In this document: positions 1-5,712 of the stretch, in pieces
How positions within the stretch are numbered: the stretch's first letter is position 1
Layout of the letters: each line of letters starts with the position of its first letter
From: Sabulitectum sp964604135
Lineage (GTDB): Bacteria > Fermentibacterota > Fermentibacteria > Fermentibacterales > JCC-6
DNA: 5,933 bases
Reading direction: 5' to 3'
Assembly (NCBI GenBank): GCA_964604135.1
Contig: CAZRXU010000128.1
Location: 1-5,933 of the forward strand
Made by a program: the position numbers and the translations under genes
The notes under the pieces: model-generated
Databases searched by the model: none
Seen by the model: only the letters and a program-made list of their open reading frames with translations
What the model was told of the DNA's origin: nothing

Positions 1-1080
1 TCAACCTGGTGTCTTCAGGAATACAGTGGAGCTCCAAGGCTTGATCTACTCGCTCCTGATATACTGAGGGCTTATACGGCAAAGCCGGAAAGACTCATGG
101 AATACGCTCTGGGTCAGCCGGATGAGACCACCATAGTAATTGACGAAGTACAAAAGGTGCCTGAATTGTTGTCAGTTGTACATTCCATTCTGGAGTTGAA
201 GCGCGGGTACAGGTTTGTTCTTACCGGTTCCAGTTCACGAAAGCTCAAACAAACCGGTGTCGATATGCTGGCCGGGCGGGCCGCTTTACGAACAATGCAT
301 CCTTTCATGGCAGGAGAACTGGGAAGCCACTTTTCGCTGGAAACAGCACTTGAACAGGGAATGCTTCCTGTTGTATGGGATTCGTCCTCGCCATCGGATG
401 TGCTGAAAAGCTATGTCGGGGTGTATCTTCGCGAAGAAGTAATGATGGAAAGCCTCGTTCGGAACCTCGGTAACTTTTCAAGATTCCTTGAGGCTGTGAG
501 TTTTTCTCATGGGCAGGTTCTCAATATCAGTAATGTTGCCAGAGACTGCGGCGTCCAAAGAAAATCTGTTGAAGGCTATATTTCAATTCTGGAAGATCTG
601 CTTCTGGCTTGCAGGGTTCCGGTTTTTCAGAGAAGGGCGAAGCGTGCCGTAGCAGGCCATCCCAAATTCTATTATTTTGATACCGGGGTATTCAGAAGTG
701 TCAGGCCGAAGGGTCCGCTTGACAGCCCGGATGAAATCAACGGCGCTGCTCTTGAGGGGCTGGTGTTTCAGCATCTCAGGGCATGGTCAGAGTACAGAAA
801 AAGGGATGCACAACTGTATTACTGGAGAACCAGATCAGGCACAGAAGTGGATTTTATTCTGTATGGAGAACGGTGTTTCCAGGCAATTGAAGTAAAGAAC
901 GCAAGGGAAATCAGAAGCAGAGACCTGAAACCTCTAAAGTCATTTATTGATGATTATCCGGAATGCACCCCCCTCATGCTTTACAGAGGAACCTCCCCGG
1001 TACTTATTGACGGTGTTCTGTGCATGCCTGTGAGCCGTTTTCTCGAAGAACTGCATCCAGACAAAACACTTGTACAGTAG
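1..1080 (+). CDS. AAA_14/DUF4143 ATP-binding protein, 5' truncated by the window edge
   Basis: The frame is open from the first base, giving 359 visible residues, and matches the widespread AAA_14-DUF4143 family. The first residues, STW, fit the end of a Walker A loop (GK-STW), so roughly the first 30-40 residues, including GxxxxGK, lie upstream. Visible parts in order: a DLLAPD segment (residues 15-20), Walker B IVIDEVQ with Asp-Glu at 48-49, a sensor-like LTGSSSRKL (about 74-82), a winged-helix-like stretch (about 173-202), then the DUF4143 end with GTEVDFIL (280-287) and IEVK (296-299). Glu252, Asp284 and Glu297-x-Lys299 resemble a PD-(D/E)xK nuclease-like core. The ATG at position 97 lies inside the P-loop domain, after Walker A, and is not the true start. 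ATP binding is well supported by family. The cellular role of these proteins is not established, and nothing beside this gene gives a clue. It ends in TAG just before a strong terminator. Confidence 0.93.
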   Translation, partial: STWCLQEYSGAPRLDLLAPDILRAYTAKPERLMEYALGQPDETTIVIDEVQKVPELLSVVHSILELKRGYRFVLTGSSSRKLKQTGVDMLAGRAALRTMHPFMAGELGSHFSLETALEQGMLPVVWDSSSPSDVLKSYVGVYLREEVMMESLVRNLGNFSRFLEAVSFSHGQVLNISNVARDCGVQRKSVEGYISILEDLLLACRVPVFQRRAKRAVAGHPKFYYFDTGVFRSVRPKGPLDSPDEINGAALEGLVFQHLRAWSEYRKRDAQLYYWRTRSGTEVDFILYGERCFQAIEVKNAREIRSRDLKPLKSFIDDYPECTPLMLYRGTSPVLIDGVLCMPVSRFLEELHPDKTLVQ

Positions 1081-1085
1081 ATCAC

Positions 1086-1113
1086 AAAAGGGGAGGTCGA
1101 AGCCTCCCCTTTT
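1086..1113. terminator. Bidirectional rho-independent terminator between converging genes
   Basis: An 11-bp perfect stem pairs AAAAGGGGAGG (1086-1096) with CCTCCCCTTTT (1103-1113) around the 6-nt loop TCGAAG. The A-run on one side and T-run on the other give a four-T tail in both directions. It lies 5 nt after the stop of the AAA_14/DUF4143 gene and 16 nt beyond the stop of the converging peptidase gene, so it can end both transcripts. Confidence 0.9.
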
Positions 1114-1129
1114 AGCTTTACTGTGTAGT

Positions 1130-2680
1130 CTATAACCTTACGGCTCTGAGAGTTTCAGTGTGGCCGCCTGTGGTGAGTCTTACCACATAGATACCGACTG
1201 GTGCATTCTCAAGACCTGAAGCAACAGCGTAACTGCCAGAGGCAATTGAACCGTTGATAGGTGTGCTTACAATTCTTCCTACAACATCGATAATCTCAAC
1301 GGTTACCTGTGCTGCAGAAGGAAGAGTGAAGTTGACCATTGCTGTGGAAACAACAGGGTTCCGGGAGATTGAAAGCCCCAGAGAAGGTACAGATGCACTG
1401 TAGTCTTCAATTGCTGTTCCAATAGGCCCGCCCAGGTAGTAGTTGTCGCCGCAACTGTCAGGGGTGTCATCCCACATGGGATGTTCTTGGCCGCTCTGTG
1501 CTTGGGCATCCCACTCTTCCGCTTTGAAAGCGGCCTCGTACATGGAAATATGCCCATCGCTGTTCATGTCGGGGTTACCTGGAAGAGCTCCGGCTGGCAG
1601 GCTTCCTGCTGCTGGAACTGTTCCATGCATGGAACCTGTCCAGTAGTATGCATATTCATCGTATTGGGGAAATGTGGCACCTGCATAGCTTGACTCTGTT
1701 GCATTGGCCGCGCTGGCAAAGGTTCTGGGCTGTGTTGCCCCAGTGTTAATGACTTCTTCAAGGAAACCGCCGGAGTAGCACTGTTCCATTACAACATGAA
1801 TAGACATGGCAGAGAATGCGTCTATATAACCTTTGAAAGTGTCATCATCAAGAGTACCGCCCCAAAGGTTCAGGATGACCTCGGGAGGGCTGTCGAAGCC
1901 AACCGTGCCCGGTCCACCGTGGTCTGTGGTGTAGATGAAGAGGTGATCATCAGGGCCTACCATGCCGTTTATATCGGTGTACCCGCTTGTTACACCTGCT
2001 GTAGTTGCGGGATATATAATGTCGCTGTCTCCGTCGTTGTCAAAGTCGGGGTTGGAATTGAGACCACCGGACTGGTCGGGAGTGAGGTTAAGGCCGTCTG
2101 CAAAACAAACGATGATATGATCGTCTGGAAGAAGGTAATCGTGTGCGAGCACATTGTAGATAAACTGAACATCGCCGTAGTACCTGATGTGGTTGCTGCT
2201 GGAATTGGCTCCGCCGGAAATGATCCATGCGTACATGTGGTCGGCGTTGCCGGCAGTTGACTGCACATTGGGCGTGAACCATGCCAGGAAATCTTCGTAC
2301 TGACCTTTGCTGTCAACCTGGGGAAGGCTGGTGTACTCTACGGTCATTCTGGGAAGAACATCCGGCGGGCTTACCATTCTTACTGTGTTCATCTTTCCAT
2401 CGGGAGAAACAAATACCCATCTGCAGGGGTGGGTCCAGTTTGCAAAGGCAAAATCATCAACAAGCACAAGAAATCCGTCAAAAGGAGCAATGACAGCAGG
2501 GTAAGACCATGCACCAAGCAAATCTCCTTCGGCAACAAGTCCGTCAAAGCTTCTGACTTCCTTGTTGGAAAAATCTGTAACCATTGTCTCCATAACGAGA
2601 CCAGCGGCTTCTGTCGGGCTGTTTACAACGGCACCGAAAGCAAAGGCTGTAAAAAAAGTAAGAACAAGCAGTTTAAGCAT
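1130..2680 (-). CDS. Secreted legumain-like cysteine peptidase (family C13) with calcium loops and a C-terminal sorting domain
   Basis: The product has 516 residues. Start: ATG at 2680, because GGAGG sits 4 nt upstream and the protein then opens with a signal peptide (MLKLLVLTFFTAFAFG); the frame continues 16 codons further, to 2728, without such support. The middle matches the C13/clan CD fold: an AWIISGGAN strand (151-159), IIVCFADG (189-196), then the catalytic His254 in YTTDHGGPG and Cys301 in MEQCYSGG. Two acidic loops look calcium-binding: D212-x-D-x-D-G-D-x-D220 and an EF-hand/dockerin-like loop D371-MNSDGHISMY-E382. Residues about 433-516 form an Ig-like tail (NP, VNFTLP, DVVGRI, GIYVVRL) of the T9SS type A or FlgD-like kind. 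Expected role: secreted or surface-bound proteolysis. Family specificity for Asn/Asp is known in legumains but cannot be read here. It lies 71 nt downstream of the glycosyltransferase gene, with a possible promoter of its own. Confidence 0.9.
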   Translation of the reverse strand: MLKLLVLTFFTAFAFGAVVNSPTEAAGLVMETMVTDFSNKEVRSFDGLVAEGDLLGAWSYPAVIAPFDGFLVLVDDFAFANWTHPCRWVFVSPDGKMNTVRMVSPPDVLPRMTVEYTSLPQVDSKGQYEDFLAWFTPNVQSTAGNADHMYAWIISGGANSSSNHIRYYGDVQFIYNVLAHDYLLPDDHIIVCFADGLNLTPDQSGGLNSNPDFDNDGDSDIIYPATTAGVTSGYTDINGMVGPDDHLFIYTTDHGGPGTVGFDSPPEVILNLWGGTLDDDTFKGYIDAFSAMSIHVVMEQCYSGGFLEEVINTGATQPRTFASAANATESSYAGATFPQYDEYAYYWTGSMHGTVPAAGSLPAGALPGNPDMNSDGHISMYEAAFKAEEWDAQAQSGQEHPMWDDTPDSCGDNYYLGGPIGTAIEDYSASVPSLGLSISRNPVVSTAMVNFTLPSAAQVTVEIIDVVGRIVSTPINGSIASGSYAVASGLENAPVGIYVVRLTTGGHTETLRAVRL

Positions 2681-2683
2681 CTT

Positions 2684-2689
2684 TCCTCC
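2684..2689 (-). promoter_or_regulatory. Ribosome binding site fixing the peptidase start
   Basis: The minus strand reads TGGAGGAAAG directly before the ATG at 2680. This strong Shine-Dalgarno, together with the signal peptide that begins at that ATG, overrules the longer in-frame start at 2728. Confidence 0.8.
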
Positions 2690-2719
2690 ATATTGGTTGA
2701 GTGCGGGCTCCCAAGTTCT

Positions 2720-2748
2720 ATCATACACGAAAGCCGGTGTGGCAAAAA
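2720..2748 (-). promoter_or_regulatory. Candidate sigma-70 promoter ahead of the peptidase gene
   Basis: In the 71-nt gap, the minus strand carries TATGAT (2725-2720), five of six matches to the -10 consensus. Upstream is only a poor -35: TTTTTG (2748-2743) at 17 nt, or the better TTGCCA (2745-2740) at a short 14 nt. No terminator follows the glycosyltransferase stop, so read-through is equally possible. Confidence 0.3.
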
Positions 2749-2751
2749 GCC

Positions 2752-3786
2752 TTAGTAAACTGTCGCTATCAAACTAGCAATGCAGTCAGCTCCATTCGAA
2801 TCCGCAGAGGAAGGGCTGTTCTGTTTCAGGAGGATCGCTACTGCTTCCTGTACCGAAACAGAGCTTTGCTTTCCAACAAGCACTATTCCCGGTCTTCCAG
2901 TCAGGGCCGAGAGCAGATACGATTCTTCCGGGAACTGCCTTCCTGTGAGCAGGACTGCTTTCTTACCCATTGCCAGTATCTGAGAGATAATGCCATAACC
3001 CGGTTTGGAGATCAATACATCACAGGCTTGGGCAAGGTCGGAAAAAGTTGCTCCGGCAGCGGCGAGAGCAGAGGGAGCTATGTTGAAGCAGTTCCGGTGT
3101 ACAGGTTCCGGAAGAGAAGAAACGGCACAGACTCCCTCTGGAAGGGCAAGAGAAATTCCCGTTGGTGCATCTCTCAGAGCTATCAGGCAGCACTTTCCCG
3201 GGGGAAGCAGCGGAGCAGCTCTTTCGGGATACCCCGGAGGCCCGCCGCGAAGAAGGGGAGCATCTACAGTTGAGTGGAATGGAGAGTGGTCGGGTCCCAT
3301 GGGCAGTTTCAGGTAAGTGCCGTGTTTGTACATGGCAGTAATCTGCGCTGCTTCACCGGCCATGCGCGGAAACATCTGTTTCATTATCCAGTCCCATGTA
3401 AAATTGCCAACGCCCAGCGCAGGGACACCGGTAATTTCAGCAGCTTTTACCGGAATGGGGTCGATGTCTGTTACAATGATATCTGGTTTTATCTTCTGTT
3501 GCTTAAGTACTTCGGCTTTCAGGTAGCCGGTAGTGTTCTTCAGGAATTTACGGTAGTGAACAAGGGTTGCTCCTGCGTGGATGTTCCCATCCCTTTCAAT
3601 AACCACAGGAGATGGAGAGCCGGAAACAACTGAATTTATTTCAGATCCGTCCCAGAACCACCGGGGAACATCAGAGGCAACAGTAACAACAGTACCTGGA
3701 TGGCTCTGTCTGTATACTCTTATCAGCTCTTTCTGTCTGGCGGCGTGTCCCCAGCCATGGGAAGAAACATGCCACAGAATTTTCAT
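2752..3786 (-). CDS. GT-B fold glycosyltransferase-like protein, related to the N-terminal half of L-arabinokinase-type proteins
   Basis: The product has 344 residues. The ATG at 3786 has AAGGA 6 nt upstream and opens directly into the first Rossmann strand. N-terminal half: ILWHVSSHGWGHAAR (residues 3-17), with the HGxGH loop typical of this family; TDIDPIP (106-112); and GNFTWDWI (127-134). C-terminal half: DVLISKPGYG (256-265) and the following helix with AVLLTGRQFPEE, which resemble the nucleotide-sugar binding half of MurG-like GT-B enzymes. The same motifs occur in the glycosyltransferase-like domain fused to the sugar kinase in L-arabinokinases, but no kinase domain follows here. No signal peptide or membrane segment is seen, so it should be cytoplasmic. 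Donor and acceptor are unknown. It probably heads a short minus-strand unit with the peptidase gene. Family placement is firm; activity is inferred. Confidence 0.85.
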   Translation of the reverse strand: MKILWHVSSHGWGHAARQKELIRVYRQSHPGTVVTVASDVPRWFWDGSEINSVVSGSPSPVVIERDGNIHAGATLVHYRKFLKNTTGYLKAEVLKQQKIKPDIIVTDIDPIPVKAAEITGVPALGVGNFTWDWIMKQMFPRMAGEAAQITAMYKHGTYLKLPMGPDHSPFHSTVDAPLLRGGPPGYPERAAPLLPPGKCCLIALRDAPTGISLALPEGVCAVSSLPEPVHRNCFNIAPSALAAAGATFSDLAQACDVLISKPGYGIISQILAMGKKAVLLTGRQFPEESYLLSALTGRPGIVLVGKQSSVSVQEAVAILLKQNSPSSADSNGADCIASLIATVY

Positions 3787-3935
3787 ATGAATTCCTTAAC
3801 AACCTGAATGTGCTGCAAAACAGTCATCCTCTCACCGTACACTGCACTTTGCCTCCAACTATCTAAAGAACAGGCAACAAAGAAAAGACTGGAAATTTGC
3901 GAGAATACTGTTATCTTATTTATGAAGTTTACCAT
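3783..3935 (-). CDS. Possible small 50-residue ORF overlapping the glycosyltransferase start
   Basis: Starting at ATG 3935, the minus strand is open for 50 codons and ends in a TGA that overlaps the glycosyltransferase ATG as ATGA (3786-3783), the layout of translationally coupled genes. The predicted product starts MVNFINKITV, then a hydrophobic run ending SLFFVAC, which could be a weak lipobox, and continues to QVVKEFI. Against it: the only Shine-Dalgarno is a weak AGG 6 nt upstream, rare-looking codons (three ATA, two AGG) are present, and the glycosyltransferase has its own good ribosome binding site. I recognise no family. It may be chance open frame in a leader region. Confidence 0.22.
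   Translation of the reverse strand: MVNFINKITVFSQISSLFFVACSLDSWRQSAVYGERMTVLQHIQVVKEFI
3890..3917 (+). promoter_or_regulatory. Candidate extended -10 promoter for the small membrane protein gene
   Basis: TGT-TATCTT (3909-3917) is an extended -10 motif with four of six hexamer matches. TGGAAA (3890-3895) stands 16 nt upstream as a partial -35. It lies about 90 nt ahead of the ATG at 4006 inside the divergent gap between the glycosyltransferase and this gene. It is the best plus-strand match found there by eye, but still weak. Confidence 0.28.
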
Positions 3936-4005
3936 ACGTAACCTGTCACTCTGTTTTCATGAGAAACTTCTGTGGAGTGGCTTACAAACAGACGGAGGAA
4001 ACAAA

Positions 4006-4281
4006 ATGGCCGATGACAGAACCGCTCCTTTTTCAACCGGTGGGTTTTTCCTTGTTCAGCTTGCTTTGATGATACCTTTTGTCAACCTGATTCTGCTTCT
4101 TGTGTTTGCTTTTTCAGGCTCAATGAATATTAACCTTCAGAATTACAGCAAGGCTGTTCTTATATGGATGCTAATAGGGGTGGGAATTGCTTTGATAGTT
4201 GGTGTTCTGGGAGCTGTGGCAGCAGGAGGAATAAGTGCATGGATCCAGAATTTGAGTGATCAGTATCAGGTCGTAAAATAG
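4006..4281 (+). CDS. Small two-helix membrane protein of unknown function
   Basis: The product has 91 residues. ATG 4006 is preceded by GGAGGA at 3994-3999 with a 6-nt spacer, which picks this start over the in-frame upstream extension to 3808, whose translation looks non-coding. After a short polar N-terminus (MADDRTAPFSTGG) there are two membrane segments, about residues 13-37 and 50-74. The loop between them contains SGSMNINLQNYSKA, and a short polar tail ends in VVK. The pattern IPFVN...AF(S/G)...N...N(Y/F)AKA.LIW occurs in small uncharacterised membrane proteins, often fused to zinc ribbons in other bacteria; no zinc ribbon is seen here. It would sit in the cytoplasmic membrane. It is a single-gene unit, divergent from the glycosyltransferase and convergent with the hydrolase gene, so context does not indicate its job. 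Confidence 0.8.
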   Translation: MADDRTAPFSTGGFFLVQLALMIPFVNLILLLVFAFSGSMNINLQNYSKAVLIWMLIGVGIALIVGVLGAVAAGGISAWIQNLSDQYQVVK

Positions 4282-4288
4282 ATGGTAA

Positions 4289-4320
4289 AAGCCCCGGAGA
4301 AAAGCGTTTCTCCGGGGCTT
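4289..4320. terminator. Strong hairpin terminator between converging genes
   Basis: A 14-bp perfect stem (4289-4302 with 4307-4320, core GCCCCGGAGAAA) closes a 4-nt AGCG loop. Read on the minus strand the GC-rich stem is followed by TTTTAC, a usable U-tract for the hydrolase transcript whose stop is 16 nt before it. On the plus strand the stem starts 8 nt after the membrane-protein stop, with only two T then ACTAACTT behind it, so termination that way is less certain. Confidence 0.85.
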
Positions 4321-4336
4321 ACTAACTTCAGAATTG

Positions 4337-5395
4337 TCAGTTTCCAGCCAGACCAAGATGAAAGAGAACTTCGTTAAGCGTGTCCACGTCAACCGTATGC
4401 CGTCCGGATGCCTGATGGAGTTCAATGTCCCATCCGTTTTCAGACAGAACAGACAGGGTTCTTTCAGCTTCATCAAAGGGAAGAACTCCGTCATCCGGTG
4501 AATGCATAAGTTCTATCTGCATTAAAGTTGGTTCGGAAAGAAGGCCAGGTCCTATAAGGTCTTCTTCCAGCCATCCGGAAAAAGGAATAATCGCCTTGAA
4601 CAGCTCCGGTTCTGAAAGCCCTGTGTAAAGAGCTAGGCAACCTCCCTGTGAGAATCCAAAAAGGTAAACATCTGAAACCGGGTATTCGAGTTTAAGATGC
4701 TCCACAAGAGCAAGTACATATTCTCTATCAAGAACAAGGCTGTGCCCCCAGTCTTCCGTTCCGTGTTCCCCTCTGTACCAGGAGTAAGAATCGTTACCGA
4801 TGGAGTATGGAGCCTGTGGAACGACGAAGATAAATCCCGGATCATCGATAAGTTCCCAGATTTTCATGAAGTTGTCCGGTGAACTGCCAAGTCCGTGGAG
4901 GCCTACTACCAAAGGTACTTCTTCTGGAGGATTGAACCCTTCAGGAAAATTGATCCGGTAGAAGAAAGACTGTTCTGTATCAAACCAGAGCTTCTCGCCC
5001 AGTCTTTCGCTTCGCTCTCCGAATGAGGTGTTTATGCTGTCAAGAACTGACGAAAACAGCGCTGATTCCCGAACAAGATCAAAATCTGTATCTGCATTTG
5101 CAAGGGTAAGATTGTTGAATCCTGCGGTAAACGATCTCCTGATGTAAAGGGTGGCCAGTTCTTCTTCACCCATAAGGCCGTAGCAGCAGGCCAGATTGTA
5201 AATAACAGTTGAGTTACACGGATCGATTTCAAGAGCATTTAGATATGCGGATGCGGCAGCCAGCCAGTTTTGCTGTGCGTACGCTTCGTCCGCAGAGACC
5301 AGAGCATCACGGGGGCTCAAATCAAGAAAATCCCCCGAGTGAATATCCATGGGGTCAATGGTACTCAGCAAGACAGCTGCTGCCAGAAAAATCAT
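4337..5395 (-). CDS. Exported TPR plus alpha/beta-hydrolase protein (phospholipase/carboxylesterase-like)
   Basis: The product has 352 residues from ATG 5395, chosen because AAAGGA lies 6 nt upstream. A hydrophobic start (MIFLAAAVLLSTI) suggests export or a membrane anchor. About residues 30-95 form two TPR-like helix pairs (ADEAYAQQNWLAAASAYLNA, then YNLACCYGLMGEEELA). The rest is an alpha/beta hydrolase: an HGLG oxyanion loop (167-170), nucleophile Ser249 in GFSQGG, probable acid Asp302 in HSPDDGVLP, and His333 in GRHTV. All three catalytic positions are present and correctly ordered for the Abhydrolase_2/Esterase_phd type, so an active serine esterase or thioesterase is expected. The substrate is not evident. 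A TTG start at 5410 would add MKGKP, giving the signal peptide a basic n-region, but it has no ribosome binding site. A good promoter candidate lies 40 nt upstream and a strong terminator follows. Confidence 0.85.
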   Translation of the reverse strand: MIFLAAAVLLSTIDPMDIHSGDFLDLSPRDALVSADEAYAQQNWLAAASAYLNALEIDPCNSTVIYNLACCYGLMGEEELATLYIRRSFTAGFNNLTLANADTDFDLVRESALFSSVLDSINTSFGERSERLGEKLWFDTEQSFFYRINFPEGFNPPEEVPLVVGLHGLGSSPDNFMKIWELIDDPGFIFVVPQAPYSIGNDSYSWYRGEHGTEDWGHSLVLDREYVLALVEHLKLEYPVSDVYLFGFSQGGCLALYTGLSEPELFKAIIPFSGWLEEDLIGPGLLSEPTLMQIELMHSPDDGVLPFDEAERTLSVLSENGWDIELHQASGRHTVDVDTLNEVLFHLGLAGN

Positions 5396-5401
5396 GGGTT
5401 T

Positions 5402-5407
5402 TCCTTT
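5402..5407 (-). promoter_or_regulatory. Ribosome binding site favouring the ATG start of the hydrolase
   Basis: The minus strand reads AAAGGA-AAACCC-ATG, a 6-nt spacing to ATG 5395. The alternative TTG start at 5410 would put this motif inside the coding region and has no purine-rich site of its own upstream. Confidence 0.6.
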
Positions 5408-5434
5408 CAAAAAGAGTGAAGGTCGTACAGATGA

Positions 5435-5464
5435 ATTCTGCTAAACACCATGACTCTGTGTCAA
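5435..5464 (-). promoter_or_regulatory. Candidate sigma-70 promoter for the TPR-hydrolase gene
   Basis: A perfect -35 TTGACA (5464-5459, minus strand) is followed 18 nt later by CAGAAT (5440-5435), four of six matches to the -10 consensus and keeping the key A2 and T6 positions. Transcription would begin about 30-35 nt before the ATG at 5395, a normal leader length. Confidence 0.45.
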
Positions 5465-5611
5465 ATGCTTTTTGATGTAAGACATGACAATAGAAGTTTT
5501 CAACAAAGTAATCCACAGTAAAAGTCGGCTGTTTACAGCACATTTTTACAGAAATTTTATTTTGTATTCATATCACCGTAATGGCTTGTGATGCACCATG
5601 ATAAGGAATCG

Positions 5612-5628
5612 GCATGTTTTTGACATGC
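5612..5628. repeat. Inverted repeat overlapping the -35 box of the plus-strand promoter
   Basis: GCATGT (5612-5617) and ACATGC (5623-5628) are perfect 6-bp arms around TTTTG. The right arm covers the end of the -35 hexamer. This is a plausible operator for a dimeric regulator, but the arms are short and chance cannot be excluded. Confidence 0.35.
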
Positions 5629-5648
5629 AATTAGCGAAGGGGTATAGT
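5620..5648 (+). promoter_or_regulatory. Near-consensus sigma-70 promoter pointing into the corrinoid gene antisense
   Basis: TTGACA (5620-5625), a 17-nt spacer, then TATAGT (5643-5648) gives eleven of twelve consensus positions at optimal spacing. It is the best promoter match in the window. It points right, toward the 3' end of the minus-strand cobalamin-binding gene, and no credible plus-strand gene begins within the remaining 280 nt. It may drive an antisense or small RNA, or a gene beyond the window. Confidence 0.55.
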
Positions 5649-5696
5649 CAATTTATTGAACGCCATATCGGTAAAGAAAAGTACTGCGCGTGTGCA

Positions 5697-5711
5697 AAAC
5701 TATGGTAGTTT
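5697..5711 (-). terminator. Weak hairpin at the end of the corrinoid gene
   Basis: AAACTA (5697-5702) pairs with TAGTTT (5706-5711) around a 3-nt loop. It starts right behind the stop at 5713-5715. The stem is AT-rich and no long U-tract follows on the minus strand, so it is at best a weak terminator. Confidence 0.2.
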
Positions 5712-5712
5712 A

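Larger units (their letters stand above)
5396..5712. other. 317-nt intergenic region without a recognisable gene
   Basis: This AT-richer stretch lies between the hydrolase start and the stop of the corrinoid protein gene. It contains the minus-strand promoter candidate at 5435-5464 and the plus-strand promoter candidate with a palindrome at 5612-5648. A small AT-rich hairpin (AAACTA-TGG-TAGTTT, 5697-5711) sits next to the corrinoid gene stop. No reading frame with a ribosome binding site and protein-like composition is seen on either strand, and no tRNA or known RNA motif is recognisable by eye. Confidence 0.6.

Noticed and set aside
1796..2260. 154-codon open frame on the plus strand inside the peptidase gene
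   Set aside because: The Val-rich translation is the mirror of the Asp/Asn/Tyr-rich peptidase on the other strand, and there is no start signal.
1990..2316. 108-codon minus-strand frame inside the peptidase gene
   Set aside because: It is a frame-shifted reading of the real gene, rich in Thr/Pro/His, with no start signal. The in-frame peptidase carries all catalytic motifs.
2701..3273. 190-codon open frame on the plus strand
   Set aside because: It lies opposite the glycosyltransferase gene, has no ribosome binding site, and its Arg/Ser-rich translation has no protein-like pattern. The antisense frame of a well-supported gene explains it.
3808..4005. N-terminal extension of the small membrane protein to ATG 3808
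   Set aside because: The added 66 residues look like random translation (MCCKTVILSPYTALC...), whereas ATG 4006 has a strong GGAGGA site at ideal spacing.
5572..5592. Short inverted repeat ATCAC...GTGAT in the intergenic region
   Set aside because: The 5-bp arms with an 11-nt loop are expected by chance, and no promoter element overlaps them.
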